Source: Echinimonas agarilytica
GTDB lineage: Bacteria > Pseudomonadota > Gammaproteobacteria > Enterobacterales > Neiellaceae
Direction: 5' to 3'
NCBI RefSeq assembly: GCF_023703465.1
Contig: NZ_JAMQGP010000003.1
Span: 310,001-374,000 of the forward strand
DNA: 64,000 nt
Shown: positions 17,531 to 28,889 of the stretch, one piece after another
How positions within the stretch are numbered: the stretch's first letter is position 1
Layout: the number at the start of each line of letters is the position of its first letter
The notes under the pieces: generated by a model
What the model was told of the DNA's origin: nothing
The model's database searches: none
What the model saw: only the letters and a program-made list of their open reading frames with translations
Translations under genes and position numbers: made by a program

Positions 17531-19537
17531 ATGAAATTATTACGGAATTTATCATTTCGATTAAAGCTCACGCTGCTTGTCGCTCCGGCTTTACTGGGTG
17601 CCATTGTGTTGTCGGTATTGCAGTTAGATAGCAAACTTGATGAACAAGCAGAAATTACTGAGATTACGCCAATTGTCGATCTTTCTATTGTTGGGACTCG
17701 AATTGTTCATGAGTTGCAAAAAGAGCGGGGTGCTTCCGCTGCTTTCCTGGGCTCAAAGGGCAAGAGTTTTGGTAATACGCTAGCTGGGCAGCGCCGAGAG
17801 ACCGATCAAGTACTCTCGGGTTCGTTACCATTTTTGAAAGCGCTGAATGAAAATATCCGAGAAAGTCATGATGAAGTGCATCGAGATCTCACCTCTATCA
17901 TCAGTGCTCTGTCTCAGCTAACTCGGCGAAGAGCAGAGGTTGATGCACAATCTATTTCGATTGGTGATGTGGTTGGGTTTTATTCGTCGCTGAACACGCT
18001 GTTTTTCAAACTCAGTGCTGCGATCTCCAACTCTTCGAATGATGGGCGAATGACAACTCTGTTGGGCAACGTCTACATCTTGAGTCAAATTAAGGAGCTT
18101 TCAGGTTTAGAACGTGCAGTGCTGAGTACGATTTTATCCAGTCCGCAACCTACCCAGGACATGTATGACTTGTTTATAGGTTGGGAAAGCACGCAGCTTG
18201 CCATGCTGAATATCTTTAAACAATTTGTAACTGCAGATATTACACAACAAGTAGGTGCTCTTGAGAGCAGCAGCGCTGCAGTGAATGTGAAACGAATTCG
18301 CAGCATTGTTCGAGCCAAATTCAATGATGGTGATTTTGGTGTAGATGGTGAAGAATGGTTTCAATCATCTACTAGCCGAATCAATGGTTTGAAAGACCTA
18401 GAAGACCAACTCGCTGATAATTTAGTAAAGATGGTGGAAGGCAAGAAATCAACGGCCAATCGCCATATTCTCTATTACTCCGTTTTTATTGCGTTATTGA
18501 TGCTCTTGAGCTTTGGGCTGGCTTATTCAGTGTCTAAATTATTAATTTCTCAAGCGCAGGAATTAGCAAATACGATTAACCGGGTTGCTCAACACAAAGA
18601 CTTATCGCTCAGAGCGCCAGAGATGTCGAGCGATGAACTTGGGCAAAGCGCACAAAGTTTAAATGTCATGATGGATGTGATGAGCGACATGCTCTCGAAG
18701 ATTGAGAATAATAGCGTGAGGTTGAGCGCTGCGGCAGATCTTACCAATTCATCGGTGGCGGAAAATGCCGGTAACCTCGACCGTCAAAGCATGGAAACCT
18801 CTCAAGCTGCAACGGCTACCGAGGAGATGACCGCAACAGTCAATGAAATTGCCAGCAGCACAACCATGACGGCTGATTCCGCCAAACATGCCGCTGAAAT
18901 GAGTGCATCCGGATTGAGTGAAGTTCAGAGCAATGCCGAAAAAATGAATATGCTGAATATGCAAATGTCTGAAGCGAACACGCAAGTGCTTCAACTGAAA
19001 GACTCCAGTAAGGAGATCAATGAAATTGTTGATGTGATTAAGTCTATTGCGGAGCAGACCAATCTATTGGCATTAAATGCTGCTATTGAAGCTGCTAGAG
19101 CAGGAGATCAAGGGCGAGGCTTTGCTGTGGTGGCTGATGAAGTTAGAACGTTGGCACAACGTACTCAAGAATCTACAGAAAAGATTGAGTCAATGGTGTT
19201 GCGGTTTCAAAATGAAGCCGACGGTGTATCCAAGTCGATTGAAGCGAGCTTTTCAGATGTGCGCACGTCATTAGAGAATACGGTGTCGGTAAAAACTAAA
19301 CTGGATGAAATCAATAGCGCCATCTCTTCAATTACCGGTATGTGCAACCAAGTAGCAACGGCAGCTGAAGAGCAGGTTGCAGCCACCAATGAAATAGCGA
19401 TGAATATTCGGGCCATTAACGATTTAGCCAATATTAGTGCTGAAGTAGGAAAGACAATATCTGAAGCCGCTAAAGAGCAAAAGGATTTGGCCGAATCACA
19501 GCAGGCTCTGGTCAAGCAATTTAAGTTAAGCGCTTAG
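17531..19537 (+). CDS. Methyl-accepting chemotaxis protein with a NIT (nitrate/nitrite-sensing) domain
   Basis: A 668-residue membrane chemoreceptor. Order: N-terminal membrane helix (about 12-30), periplasmic NIT domain (about 50-300; its signature [17 protein letters not shown] lies near residues 68-84), second membrane helix (about 315-338), HAMP (about 340-395) and MCP signalling domain. The hairpin tip, with [20 protein letters not shown] and FAVVADEVR, is complete, so coupling to CheA/CheW is expected. NIT domains are linked to nitrate and nitrite sensing, which would match the nap operon 15 kb upstream; that link is inference. A terminator shared with the convergent RND operon follows. 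Confidence 0.92.
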   Translation: MKLLRNLSFRLKLTLLVAPALLGAIVLSVLQLDSKLDEQAEITEITPIVDLSIVGTRIVHELQKERGASAAFLGSKGKSFGNTLAGQRRETDQVLSGSLPFLKALNENIRESHDEVHRDLTSIISALSQLTRRRAEVDAQSISIGDVVGFYSSLNTLFFKLSAAISNSSNDGRMTTLLGNVYILSQIKELSGLERAVLSTILSSPQPTQDMYDLFIGWESTQLAMLNIFKQFVTADITQQVGALESSSAAVNVKRIRSIVRAKFNDGDFGVDGEEWFQSSTSRINGLKDLEDQLADNLVKMVEGKKSTANRHILYYSVFIALLMLLSFGLAYSVSKLLISQAQELANTINRVAQHKDLSLRAPEMSSDELGQSAQSLNVMMDVMSDMLSKIENNSVRLSAAADLTNSSVAENAGNLDRQSMETSQAATATEEMTATVNEIASSTTMTADSAKHAAEMSASGLSEVQSNAEKMNMLNMQMSEANTQVLQLKDSSKEINEIVDVIKSIAEQTNLLALNAAIEAARAGDQGRGFAVVADEVRTLAQRTQESTEKIESMVLRFQNEADGVSKSIEASFSDVRTSLENTVSVKTKLDEINSAISSITGMCNQVATAAEEQVAATNEIAMNIRAINDLANISAEVGKTISEAAKEQKDLAESQQALVKQFKLSA

Positions 19538-19614
19538 GCTCTAATCGTTTGTTCAGGATACCCCTGGCTGCGCGAAGCGTTTTTTGTCAGCATTATATTC
19601 AAGCTGTCGATATA

Positions 19615-19646
19615 AAAAAGGCTGGCTACAGGCCAGCCTTTTTCGA
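19615..19646. terminator. Bidirectional terminator between the chemoreceptor and the RND operon
   Basis: A 12-bp perfect inverted repeat, aaaaaggctggc (19615-19626) and gccagccttttt (19632-19643), with a 5-base loop and T-runs on both strands, located between convergent genes. Confidence 0.92.
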
Positions 19647-19659
19647 TCATGGAATGGGG

Positions 19660-22600
19660 TTATTCAGACTTAGCCGGCGCTGCTATCGCGCTTCCCATAC
19701 CTAGCTTTTCATGCAACCACTCACGGGTGTGCTGAAGCACTGAATACAACGGTGGAATTAACATAATTCCGATGACCGAGGAGGCAATCATTCCTCCAAA
19801 TACTGCGGTACCTACACTCTGTCGGCTGAGCATGCCAGCTCCGTCGGCAATGACGAGCGGAATTAGACCTGCAATGAATGCAAAACTAGTCATCATCACG
19901 GCGCGAAAACGAAGTTTGGCACCCTCGATGGCAGCATCGTTAATTGACAGGCCGTTCTCCCGTTGTTCTTTGGCGAACTCAACAATCAGAATCCCGTTTT
20001 TGGCCGAGAGTGCGATGAGCACCACAATACCAATTTGCGCATAGAGGTTGATGTCTAGATTGGTGATCAACAAGGTTAGCATTGCACCAAGCAACGCAAC
20101 GGATACCGACAATACAACGCCAACCGGAATACTCCAACTTTCATACAAGGCGACTAAGAACAAGTACACGAACAACAGAGCTGCGGCTAAGATTGGACCT
20201 GTTTGACCTTCCGCGCGCTTCTCTTGGTAAGCCGTTGCCGTCCACTCAAAACTATACCCAGGAGGTAGTGATACCTCTGCCAGTGATTCCATGGCTGCAA
20301 GTGCGTCACCGGAGGAGTAGCCATCGGCTGGAGCTCCGCTAATGGTGAGGCTTCGGTTGTTGTTATAACGCATTACATACTGTGGACGGAGCTGAATCTC
20401 GGTTTCGGCCACAGAACGTAAAGGCACCATTTCACCTTGGTTGTTCTTCACGTGAAGCCTGAAGATATCGTCCACTGCATTGCGGTCTTCAGCTTCAGCT
20501 TGAACGTTCACCTGCCAAGTCCGACCAAATGCGTTGTAGTCGTTCACGTAATATCCGCCGAGCATTGTTTGCAAGGTCAGGAAGATGTCATTTACGGCAA
20601 CGCCAAGTGTTTGAGCTTTGTCGCGATCAACATCCAAGTACACCTGAGGTGTATTGGCGGAGAAGGTCGTAAACACCCGATCCAACGGTTCTTTTTGGTT
20701 GGCTTGAATCATGACGTTTCTGCCAAGCGCAGCTAAGTCGGTGATCTCTTTACCTTGCAGATCGAGCAATTGAAACTCAAACCCAGAACCCGTACCCAAA
20801 CCAATAATAGGAGGCAGGTTAAACGGAAATATATTGGCATTTTGGATGGTGCTGACCTTCGCCCCAAGCTGCTGAATAATAGCGTGAGCGTCGAGCTCAT
20901 CGGTTTGCCGTTCTTCAAATGGGTCGAGCACAACAACCAGGAAACCTGCATTAGATTTGACGATACCGTCAACCAAGCTGTAACCAATTACTTCAGTAAC
21001 TTCAGCAATGCCTTCAACCTCTGAAGCAACTTGAGCGGCTTCACGAACTACTGCATCGGTGCGATTAACTGATGAGCCCTCAGGTAGCTGAATCTCTACC
21101 ATGAATGCGCCTTGGTCTTCGTCAGGCAAGAAGCCCGTTGGTACCAATGCACTGGTGCCATAAATGCTAAAGAACACCACCGCAACAGCTGGAATACTAA
21201 AGATGGAAACGCGCACCAAACGGCGCACAATGCTGACGTAACCGTCTCGTGCTTTGTCGATTCCACCAATCACATATTTGATGATGCCTTTTTTAGGGCC
21301 GTGAGAGGGTTTTAGGAATACAGCACATAAAGCCGGGCTGAGGGTCAGTGCGTTAATTGCTGAGATCACCATGGCTGCAGAAACCGCAACGGCAAACTGA
21401 TTGAACATTTGTCCCGATATACCCGGAATAAATGCAACGGGTACGAATACCGCGAGCAGTACCGCTGTAATGGCTAAGATAGGTGCGGTGATTTGCCCCA
21501 TCGCGATTTTGGCCGCTGCAGCGGGACTTAACGATGGATCCTTCTCCATCACCGCTTCAACGTTTTCCACCACTATAATGGCATCATCCACCACAATCCC
21601 GATGGCTACCACGAGTGCTAGCAAAGAGACTGTATTCGCGGTAAATCCGAACGCCAGCATCACGGCAAATGCACCCAGTAACGATACTGGAACCGCAACA
21701 ATTGGAATAATAGTGGCGCGCATATTCCCCAAGAATAAATAGACCACGATCACCACGAGGACGAGCGCTTCAACTAAGGTGTGAAGTACCGAATTAATAC
21801 TTTCTTCCACGAAGATCGTCGTGTCGTAGGTGACTTTGTAAGCCAAGTCATCAGGGAATGCCTTGGCAGCTTCGTTCATGATGGCTTTTACGCCTTCAGC
21901 CGCTTCAATGGCATTGGCTCCTGGAGATTGGTAAATACCAATCATGGCTGAAGCACCGCCTTGGAAACGGGTGGTAATGTCTTCAGAATCACCGCCTAGC
22001 TGGGTTCGGCCTACATCTTTAATGCGAACGAAAGAACCATCTGGGTTCGAACGCAAAACAACGTTGTTAAATTCTTCAACGGTGCTCAAGCGTCCCATGG
22101 TTTGGATGTTGAGCTGGAAGTCTTGGTCGTCAGTAATCGGTTGAGCACCGACTCGACCTACAGCGGCCTGTACGTTTTGTGACTGCAATCCGGCAATCAC
22201 ATCGTTCACTGTGAGGTTTAGGTTAGTCAGTCGATTGGTGTCTAACCAAACACGCATACTGTAACTTGGGCCGTATAAATACACATCGCCCACGCCAGGA
22301 ATACGCTTGAGTGAATCGATGAGGTTGATGTTGGCATAGTTACTCAAAAATAGCGTGTCGTATGTTGTGTTTGGTGAATACAACGCGATCATTTGGAGCA
22401 GGGCAGACGACTTTTTCTGCACGCTCACACCAATTTTCTTCACCTCTTCAGGCAAACGAGATTCGGCTAAGTCCACTTTGTTTTTGGTGTTGACAGTATT
22501 TAAGTCTGGATCTGTACCGGTCTCAAAGGTTAATAGCAGACTATAGCTACCATCACTGCCGCTGGTGGACTTCATGTACATCATGTCGGTCACACCAAGC

Positions 22601-22809
22601 AACTCGGCTTCGATGGTTTGTGCAACTGTTTCCTCTACCACTTCGGAGCTTGCGCCGGGGTAACTTGCAAAAACTTCTACCTGAGGTGGCACAATGTCAG
22701 GAAATTGGGCAACAGGTAGTGCCTTATATGCAATTAAACCCGCAATTGAGATCACCAATGAAATGACGATGGAAAATCGGGGTCGGTCAATAAAAATAGA
22801 AGAGAACAT
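19660..22809 (-). CDS. RND multidrug efflux inner-membrane transporter (AcrB/MexB type)
   Basis: A 1049-residue HAE1-type RND transporter that exports hydrophobic or amphiphilic compounds using the proton gradient. It starts with [15 protein letters not shown], the usual first helix, and has the two helix-4 aspartates in [15 protein letters not shown]. The helix-10 lysine is in [17 protein letters not shown], and the porter loops [20 protein letters not shown] and [16 protein letters not shown] are present. All proton-relay residues I can check are present. The gene follows the adaptor gene by 5 bases; no outer-membrane channel gene is adjacent, so a TolC made elsewhere is presumably used. 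Confidence 0.95.
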   Translation of the reverse strand: MFSSIFIDRPRFSIVISLVISIAGLIAYKALPVAQFPDIVPPQVEVFASYPGASSEVVEETVAQTIEAELLGVTDMMYMKSTSGSDGSYSLLLTFETGTDPDLNTVNTKNKVDLAESRLPEEVKKIGVSVQKKSSALLQMIALYSPNTTYDTLFLSNYANINLIDSLKRIPGVGDVYLYGPSYSMRVWLDTNRLTNLNLTVNDVIAGLQSQNVQAAVGRVGAQPITDDQDFQLNIQTMGRLSTVEEFNNVVLRSNPDGSFVRIKDVGRTQLGGDSEDITTRFQGGASAMIGIYQSPGANAIEAAEGVKAIMNEAAKAFPDDLAYKVTYDTTIFVEESINSVLHTLVEALVLVVIVVYLFLGNMRATIIPIVAVPVSLLGAFAVMLAFGFTANTVSLLALVVAIGIVVDDAIIVVENVEAVMEKDPSLSPAAAAKIAMGQITAPILAITAVLLAVFVPVAFIPGISGQMFNQFAVAVSAAMVISAINALTLSPALCAVFLKPSHGPKKGIIKYVIGGIDKARDGYVSIVRRLVRVSIFSIPAVAVVFFSIYGTSALVPTGFLPDEDQGAFMVEIQLPEGSSVNRTDAVVREAAQVASEVEGIAEVTEVIGYSLVDGIVKSNAGFLVVVLDPFEERQTDELDAHAIIQQLGAKVSTIQNANIFPFNLPPIIGLGTGSGFEFQLLDLQGKEITDLAALGRNVMIQANQKEPLDRVFTTFSANTPQVYLDVDRDKAQTLGVAVNDIFLTLQTMLGGYYVNDYNAFGRTWQVNVQAEAEDRNAVDDIFRLHVKNNQGEMVPLRSVAETEIQLRPQYVMRYNNNRSLTISGAPADGYSSGDALAAMESLAEVSLPPGYSFEWTATAYQEKRAEGQTGPILAAALLFVYLFLVALYESWSIPVGVVLSVSVALLGAMLTLLITNLDINLYAQIGIVVLIALSAKNGILIVEFAKEQRENGLSINDAAIEGAKLRFRAVMMTSFAFIAGLIPLVIADGAGMLSRQSVGTAVFGGMIASSVIGIMLIPPLYSVLQHTREWLHEKLGMGSAIAAPAKSE

Positions 22810-22814
22810 AAGCT

Positions 22815-23963
22815 TTAGCTCCCTTCAGGCGTGGTGATGGTTGCATTGACTTCAATGCCAGGACGAACTTTTTGAACACCAAGCGTAATGACTTTATCGC
22901 CTTCTTTGAGGCCTTGGTTAATGACCAAGTTCCCGTTTACAGTTGGGCCCGTTTCGATGCGCTGAATGACGACTTTATTAGTGTCGTCTACGAGTAATAC
23001 ATACTTACCAACCTGGTCAAACTGCATTGCTGCTTGCGGAATCACAATGTGCTGTTCTGGATTTGCATCTTCGATCACGACATTAACCAACTGGTGATGA
23101 ACCAATATGCCGTCGGGGTTCGCAAACTTAGCTCGAACAATAATGGTGTCGGTGCTGGGGTCGGCTTCAACGTCTACAAAATCAATGGTGCCGCTTAGAT
23201 CATAAAAGCTCTTGTCTGCGAGCTGAAGCTTTACGTTTACGTCAGCATTGTCTCCATTGTTTTTACTTTTTTGCACCGCTAATAGCTGGCGTTGGCTAAT
23301 TGGAAATTTGACATACATGGGGTCTTGGCTGACCACTGTTGCGAGAGACCCGCTAGAAGGTCCTACAAAATCACCGACCGAGAAAGGCGACAACCCGATA
23401 CGACCAGAGATTGGTGAGCTTACATCGGTATAAGATAAATTCAGCTCGGCTCTGACTAACTCAGCTTGCTGCGACAACAAATCACCATCGGCTTCGGTCA
23501 CATTGGCAATAGCAACATCTAGCTGCTCCTGCGCAATAGCCTTAGTTTTTACAAGTTTGGCACGACGATCACGCTCGATGATCGATAAGCTTTTAGCGCC
23601 TTCGAGTTTTTTAATCGCGCCTTTTGCTTTGTCTACGTCGGCCTGGTAGTGCTCTTTTTCAATGGTAAACAACAAGTCACCCACTTGAACGTCTGAGCCT
23701 TCGTTCACCAAGCGAGCACTTAAGTACCCTTCAACACGGGCGCGTAATTCAACACTATCGATCGCTTCTACTCGGCCGGTAAATCCTGTTGTAGGTCGCA
23801 CATCCGCAAGTTTTGCTTCAACAACAGTTACAGTCGGAGGTGGCGCATTTTGAGCACCTTGGTTTGATGAATCGCAACCCCAAAGAGCCACAAGTAATGA
23901 AGTGGCGAGCAACGGGCGCGTTATCTGTTGCCAATATTTGGGTTTGCTAAGGTGAATTGTCAT
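22815..23963 (-). CDS. RND efflux periplasmic adaptor lipoprotein (AcrA/MexA type)
   Basis: A 382-residue membrane-fusion protein bridging the RND pump and an outer-membrane channel. The lipobox ALWGC puts the lipidated Cys at residue 30. The barrel-sandwich region begins near [23 protein letters not shown] and includes [23 protein letters not shown] split across lipoyl halves; a coiled-coil hairpin spans about 105-170. It is the first gene of the operon with the transporter and is divergent from rluB. No local repressor gene is found. Confidence 0.94.
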   Translation of the reverse strand: MTIHLSKPKYWQQITRPLLATSLLVALWGCDSSNQGAQNAPPPTVTVVEAKLADVRPTTGFTGRVEAIDSVELRARVEGYLSARLVNEGSDVQVGDLLFTIEKEHYQADVDKAKGAIKKLEGAKSLSIIERDRRAKLVKTKAIAQEQLDVAIANVTEADGDLLSQQAELVRAELNLSYTDVSSPISGRIGLSPFSVGDFVGPSSGSLATVVSQDPMYVKFPISQRQLLAVQKSKNNGDNADVNVKLQLADKSFYDLSGTIDFVDVEADPSTDTIIVRAKFANPDGILVHHQLVNVVIEDANPEQHIVIPQAAMQFDQVGKYVLLVDDTNKVVIQRIETGPTVNGNLVINQGLKEGDKVITLGVQKVRPGIEVNATITTPEGS

Positions 23964-24249
23964 GATGTGTACCTTGTCGATCTAAAATAATGTTGAGCAA
24001 GCGCAGAATTGCTGCGTTTTTAATTCAGAGTGTCCTCAAGCTATAAAGATAGTTTCTATATTGTTTAGTAATCATAAAATTTAAAAAAAACTAACAAAAA
24101 TATACAATTTGGATCGTTTTAGAGTTGCTACAAACGGGGAAGCTGGCATCTACCTAGTCGTGGCTGCTTGGTTATCCCTTCTCGCATCTATGTTATGCTC
24201 TATATTCAGGCGCATGTTCTGCGCTATTTAATTCTTTATTGGATAATAA
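23964..24249. promoter_or_regulatory. Divergent promoter region of the RND operon and rluB
   Basis: A 286-base AT-rich gap. On the plus strand TG-T-TATGCT at 24191-24199 resembles an extended -10 element for rluB, with ttggtt at 24169-24174 as a weak -35. The stretch around 24040-24110 is very AT-rich and probably holds the RND promoter. I did not find a clear palindromic operator. Confidence 0.4.
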
Positions 24250-25128
24250 ATGAGCGAAAAATTACAAAAGGTGTTGGCACGTGCCGGCATCGGCTCACGT
24301 CGTGAGATGGAGCAGGTGATTAGTGCTGGCCGCGTGAGTGTGGACGGTGAAATTGCGAAGTTAGGCGATCGTGTTGAAGAATCAGCCGTGTTGCGCGTTG
24401 ATGGAAAGGTGATTGCGGTTCGTAAAGAAAGTGAAGCTATTTGTCGTGTTCTTGCTTATCACAAGCCGGAGGGCGAGGTGTGCACACGAAAAGACCCGGA
24501 AGGGCGTCCGACTGTTTTTGAACGTTTACCTAAAATGCGCAATGCGCGTTGGATTGCAGTGGGCCGATTAGATTTAAATACGTCGGGTTTGTTGTTGTTT
24601 ACGACTGATGGCGAACTTGCGAGCCGTTTGATGCATCCGTCCTATGAGCTAGAACGTGAGTATGCTGTTCGTATCTTTGGTGAAGTGACCAAAGAAATGC
24701 TGCAAAATTTGAAGAAAGGCGTGATGCTGGACGATGGCTTAGCGTCATTTGATAGCATCGTCAATGCTGGCGGTGAAGGTCAAAATCATTGGTATCATGT
24801 GACTTTACATGAAGGGAAGCATCGTGAAGTGCGTCGTTTATGGGAAAGTCAGGGAGTGTTAGTGAGCCGCCTGATCCGAGTGCGTTATGGCAATACACTA
24901 TTGCCTCGGCGCTTACCACACGGCGCCTGGATGGAATTACCGTTAGAAGATGTCAATGTATTGCGTAAAACAGTGGCATTGGATGAAGAAACGCGAACGG
25001 TGCTTGACCCATCAAAAGAAAAAGAAAATAAGCCGAATAGCCATCGATTGAGACGTACGGCAGATCGCAGCCGCACACGTCAGAATCAACGTCGAGGCAA
25101 TTCTCAAACTAAACGCAAAGGCCGTTAA
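24250..25128 (+). CDS. rluB: 23S rRNA pseudouridine(2605) synthase RluB
   Basis: RluB converts U2605 of 23S rRNA to pseudouridine. The 292-residue protein has an N-terminal S4 domain (about 1-60: [16 protein letters not shown]) and an RsuA-type catalytic domain with catalytic Asp108 in [14 protein letters not shown] basic Arg/Lys-rich tail follows (after about residue 255), as in E. coli RluB. RluE and RluF share the fold; the length, tail and yciK neighbour favour RluB. It ends in a shared terminator with the convergent yciK-like gene. Confidence 0.93.
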   Translation: MSEKLQKVLARAGIGSRREMEQVISAGRVSVDGEIAKLGDRVEESAVLRVDGKVIAVRKESEAICRVLAYHKPEGEVCTRKDPEGRPTVFERLPKMRNARWIAVGRLDLNTSGLLLFTTDGELASRLMHPSYELEREYAVRIFGEVTKEMLQNLKKGVMLDDGLASFDSIVNAGGEGQNHWYHVTLHEGKHREVRRLWESQGVLVSRLIRVRYGNTLLPRRLPHGAWMELPLEDVNVLRKTVALDEETRTVLDPSKEKENKPNSHRLRRTADRSRTRQNQRRGNSQTKRKGR

Positions 25129-25150
25129 TCGTCTCTCGACGATGGGTATT

Positions 25151-25188
25151 AAAAAGCCGAGTTGATGAAAGTCATCTCGGCTTTTTTT
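25151..25188. terminator. Bidirectional terminator between rluB and yciK
   Basis: aaaaagccgag and ctcggcttttttt flank an inner gatga/tcatc stem. The hairpin has an A-run on one side and a T-run on the other, lying between convergent genes. Confidence 0.9.
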
Positions 25189-25220
25189 ATGGCCACTTTG
25201 GGCTGCGATAATGTTATTTA

Positions 25221-25964
25221 CTATTTAGGTTGTGCATCAATGCTTTGGCCGTTTATATCTGCGCTTTGGTCACTCATGAGATAGAGGTAAAGAGGCATTA
25301 GGTCCAAAGGCGTTTTTAGTTGCTCGGTTTCTTCCGCCGGATAAGCTCGGGCCCGCATGGCTGTGCGAGTTGCGCCAGGGTTAATGCAGTTCACTCGAAC
25401 TCGAGTATTGCTCATCTCATCGGCCAATGTTTGCATTAAGCCTTCGGTGGCAAATTTAGAAATAGCATAAGCACTCCAAAAGGCTCGGCCCTTTTTACCC
25501 ACGGATGAGCTAGTGAACACAATACGTCCTTGCTCAGACTTCTTAATCAATGGCAGCAGTGCTTTGGTCATCATGAAGTGTGACGTCACATTCACCTTCA
25601 TTACTTTTTCAAAGCTTTCCAAGTCGGTTTGCTCGATGGTTGAAAGTACACCAAGCTCTCCGGCGCTATGCAGCACGGCATCTAATCGCCCTAATGTGCT
25701 TTCGATCGTGGAAGCCATGTCTTCATAGTGCTTCTCAGTAGCGCCTTGTAAATCCAACGGGATAATTGCGGGTTGAGGGGCGCCCAAAGCGACTATTTCA
25801 TCATAGGTTGCTTCGAGTTTGGCGACGGTTCTGCCCAGCAATACAACGGTAGCCCCATGCTCTGCATAGCTTATTGCAGCTTGCTTTCCAATGCCATCTC
25901 CGGCACCAGTGACGAGGATGATTTTGCCGTTCAAAGCGTCGGCGTCGACTTGATACTGTTGCAT
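25221..25964 (-). CDS. yciK: YciK-family short-chain dehydrogenase/reductase
   Basis: A 247-residue classical SDR: the Gly-rich cofactor motif TGAGDGIG at about residues 20-27, the NNAG-equivalent HSAG, catalytic Ser of FTSSSVG and the Tyr-Lys pair of SAYAISK. Length and the neighbouring rluB fit YciK, which lies beside rluB and sohB in E. coli. Its physiological substrate is not established. Cytoplasmic; monocistronic by position. Confidence 0.88.
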   Translation of the reverse strand: MQQYQVDADALNGKIILVTGAGDGIGKQAAISYAEHGATVVLLGRTVAKLEATYDEIVALGAPQPAIIPLDLQGATEKHYEDMASTIESTLGRLDAVLHSAGELGVLSTIEQTDLESFEKVMKVNVTSHFMMTKALLPLIKKSEQGRIVFTSSSVGKKGRAFWSAYAISKFATEGLMQTLADEMSNTRVRVNCINPGATRTAMRARAYPAEETEQLKTPLDLMPLYLYLMSDQSADINGQSIDAQPK

Positions 25965-26185
25965 GCTAATTCTGCGCTCTTCAAATGATATGGCGCAGTT
26001 TACCTGAGGATGCGGCTATACCCAAATTGTGAGTTATGCGATCAAGGTAACAATGAAAGACTAGTGCAATAGCTCACATTGGTTTAACTTTAACAGGAAT
26101 TTAAACGCAAGTTTGAAAATTTGTAACAGATGTTTGCTAGCGAAAGACGTCTGATCAAAATAATAAAAAGATATTGGGGAGTTGT

Positions 26186-28729
26186 ATGAATAACAAAGTA
26201 TTGACGCTGGCCGCGCTAGGAAGCATAGGCTTAGTCGGATGTGGGGGCGATTCGCTTTCAGATATCGCCAAGGATCAAGAGCCCGCAGTTCCTTCATCAA
26301 GAATCCTTTTTGATCCCGCAGCTGGAGTTGTGGCCCTGCCTTCAGACCTACTTTTACTCACCACAACGGATGGTAGCCTCGATGTACCGTCTGATGATCC
26401 GTCGGATGTTACCGACCCTGCCAACGCCCTGAGTGCGCTTGATGGTTGGGGAACTGCAGCACCAATGAGTATTGATGTGAGCTTTCCGGGCGCATCCTTT
26501 GGTGAGTTTAGCGTGAATCAAGCATCAGCTCAGCAACCTGGAGCGGTAGAAGTTCTTGAAGTCATTCTGGGTAACCCACTCTCTGCGGACCCTGATTGTA
26601 CCAGTGTGCCTACTGGCCTTTTATGTAAAGTGACAGGCCAACTGACGTATGGAATCGACTTTGTAAGCTCAGCTGACGAAGACAGTATTTTGGTTGTGCC
26701 GCTAAAACCGTTGAAACCTAAAAACTCTTATTTAGTCGCTACAACAACGCTCGTTGAAGACTCTTCTGGCCGTTCTATTTTGCCATCCTCAAGTTATGAA
26801 TTGTTGCGTTTGGACTACCAAACGCAACCGTTAGGTACGGAAGAGCAGCGTCAACTGCAAGCAGCAGTGAACAGTTATGAAGCAGGCTTAGCTGGTGCAG
26901 GTATTGATGTCGAAAACGTGACTTACAGCATGCCGTTCACCACTCAGTCGGTCACTGATGTGATGGGCGTTGCCCGTCTAGTGATTGCGCAATCTCAACC
27001 TGTATTTGCGCCTTACATCGATACCATGATGACATCAGCGGATGTGCTTACCGTGATGAATGGTGGGGCACTCGCACCTGAAATTGAAGCGGTTGCAAGC
27101 GCAGCGAAGGTGATGACAACCAGCATTCCGTTACCGATGATGATGGATATTGCCACGGTAGATACATGTGACTTAACTGATTTGGTCACAACGGGTGTGT
27201 GTGATGTGTTGTTCTCGCGTTGGGACGCTCAAGGAAGCAGTCCTGTGTCTGTTGCAGGAGCATTAACAGATGGTTCGCTAAGCCAAGAGAATTTTGCCAC
27301 TCAAGCTTTTACGCAAAACCCAGCATTAACGCCTGAAGATTTGGCAAACCCAGCCAAGTGGGTAGGTTTGAACATTAACAACGATGCAGGTGTCCCGGTT
27401 GATACCGAGAAGCATGTAACGCAATACAATCCATTGCCTGAAATCAAAGGTTTTCAATTGGCAAACGTGGTGATCACCATTCCAGATCCTGCTGTTGTAA
27501 ACGCATTACGTGCTCAACAATTGGGCATTCCGGTGGCTTCGTTGCCAGCAGAAGCACAACTCACCATGCCTGCTCAAGGTTGGCCTGTGGCGATATTCGG
27601 CCATGGTATTACAGGCACGAAAGAGATGGTGAATATTGCAGCGGGCACCTTAGCGTTACAGGGCCTTGCGACAATCGCAATTGATTTACCGATGCATGGC
27701 GAGCGCAGCGCTGATCTCACAGGGGATGGTCACTATGAACTTACCGCCACTAACCCCCGATTTGGACCACAGTATGCGAATTCGTCAATTTTCACATACT
27801 TAAATCTTTCGAGTTTGCTGAGTGTACGTGACACACTGCGTCAAAGTTCTGCAGATTTCTTGACCGTGCGCGCTGCGATTACTTTTTCTGCAATGCGCGA
27901 TGCAGCAATGCTGCAACAGCCTTTGCTAGACGCGAGTAACGTGACATTCTTTGGTCACTCGATGGGCGCGATTACAGGCGGTAATTCTGTCGCTTTGGCA
28001 AACGTACCCTTCGTATTACCAGATGGTACAGCGTCACAGAACCCATTCACCATTAATGCTGCGGTACTCAGCGTGCCAGCGGGAGGCTTTGGCCCAATGG
28101 CCGGATACTCACCTGAATTTGGTCCGTTAGTGAAAGCTGGATTAACGGCATCGGATTCTTTCCAGGAGCAATTGCAAGCGGCATCAGGTTTAACGGCTGA
28201 AGAATTGGAATTGTTGCAGGCAAATGACCCAGATAGCTACAACGTGATTGTTGATCAAGTTTATCCACCGTTCTTAAGCGCCTTTATGTTTGCCGCACAA
28301 CAAGCGATTGATGCGGGTGATCCAATCAACTTTGCAAATTTGTATGGTGCATTGGGCACTCCGATATTACTCCATGAAGTGGTGGGCAATGGTGCCGATA
28401 ACTTGAGCGACCAAGTTCTGCCGAATTCAGTGGCAGCTGACGGCTGGCCTGTATCAGGAACGGAACCGCTTATTGCAGCTCTTGGTTTGGATGGTATCAG
28501 CAGTTCTGTTCAAAACGATGCAGGCGTTAGTGGTGCGGTTCGGTTCATGTATGGCCATCACTCGTCTTTATTAGATTCGAGTGTGGTGCCCGGTGTTGCA
28601 GAAGATGCAGCTAAAAATGCGATGGTGACGCAAATGATGCAACTGCAAGTGGCGGAATTCTTATCGTCGAATGGTACTCAGGTAACGTTTACTGATGCTG
28701 ATACGACTTTGGTTGTACCTGCGAATTAA
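26186..28729 (+). CDS. VolA-like lipoprotein lipase (virulence-factor-lipase N-terminal type)
   Basis: An 847-residue lipoprotein with lipobox LVGC about 20 residues in, followed by the N-terminal domain of bacterial virulence-factor lipases (FDPAAGVVALPSDLLL near residue 50) and an alpha/beta-hydrolase domain. The nucleophile elbow is GHSMG at residues 590-594 (Ser592), and FGHGITGTKEM near residue 472 forms the oxyanion side. Vibrio VolA is a surface lysophospholipase of this architecture; similar activity is the best guess. ATG at 26186 is preferred over TTG at 26174 because GGGGA sits 5 bases upstream. A clean terminator follows. Confidence 0.87.
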   Translation: MNNKVLTLAALGSIGLVGCGGDSLSDIAKDQEPAVPSSRILFDPAAGVVALPSDLLLLTTTDGSLDVPSDDPSDVTDPANALSALDGWGTAAPMSIDVSFPGASFGEFSVNQASAQQPGAVEVLEVILGNPLSADPDCTSVPTGLLCKVTGQLTYGIDFVSSADEDSILVVPLKPLKPKNSYLVATTTLVEDSSGRSILPSSSYELLRLDYQTQPLGTEEQRQLQAAVNSYEAGLAGAGIDVENVTYSMPFTTQSVTDVMGVARLVIAQSQPVFAPYIDTMMTSADVLTVMNGGALAPEIEAVASAAKVMTTSIPLPMMMDIATVDTCDLTDLVTTGVCDVLFSRWDAQGSSPVSVAGALTDGSLSQENFATQAFTQNPALTPEDLANPAKWVGLNINNDAGVPVDTEKHVTQYNPLPEIKGFQLANVVITIPDPAVVNALRAQQLGIPVASLPAEAQLTMPAQGWPVAIFGHGITGTKEMVNIAAGTLALQGLATIAIDLPMHGERSADLTGDGHYELTATNPRFGPQYANSSIFTYLNLSSLLSVRDTLRQSSADFLTVRAAITFSAMRDAAMLQQPLLDASNVTFFGHSMGAITGGNSVALANVPFVLPDGTASQNPFTINAAVLSVPAGGFGPMAGYSPEFGPLVKAGLTASDSFQEQLQAASGLTAEELELLQANDPDSYNVIVDQVYPPFLSAFMFAAQQAIDAGDPINFANLYGALGTPILLHEVVGNGADNLSDQVLPNSVAADGWPVSGTEPLIAALGLDGISSSVQNDAGVSGAVRFMYGHHSSLLDSSVVPGVAEDAAKNAMVTQMMQLQVAEFLSSNGTQVTFTDADTTLVVPAN

Positions 28730-28751
28730 ATTAATGCGTTGAATCTCCCAT

Positions 28752-28779
28752 AAGCCCAGCTCTAAGCTGGGCTTTTTTC
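28752..28779 (+). terminator. Intrinsic terminator of the VolA-like gene
   Basis: A perfect 10-bp stem (28752-28761 with 28765-28774), 3-base loop, followed by a run of T, 22 bases after the stop. Confidence 0.92.
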
Positions 28780-28889
28780 GTTTACGCGGATGGGTATAAT
28801 GTGGCCACATTCAATGTGTGTTTATGCTAGGTTTAGGTGCTAACCCGCATAATTCTTCAAACCACAAGAGACCCCTTATAGTGAGAATC

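Noticed and set aside
24030..24110. Possible repressor palindrome upstream of the RND adaptor gene
   Set aside because: The sequence is AT-rich with partial symmetry only; no perfect half-sites of useful length.
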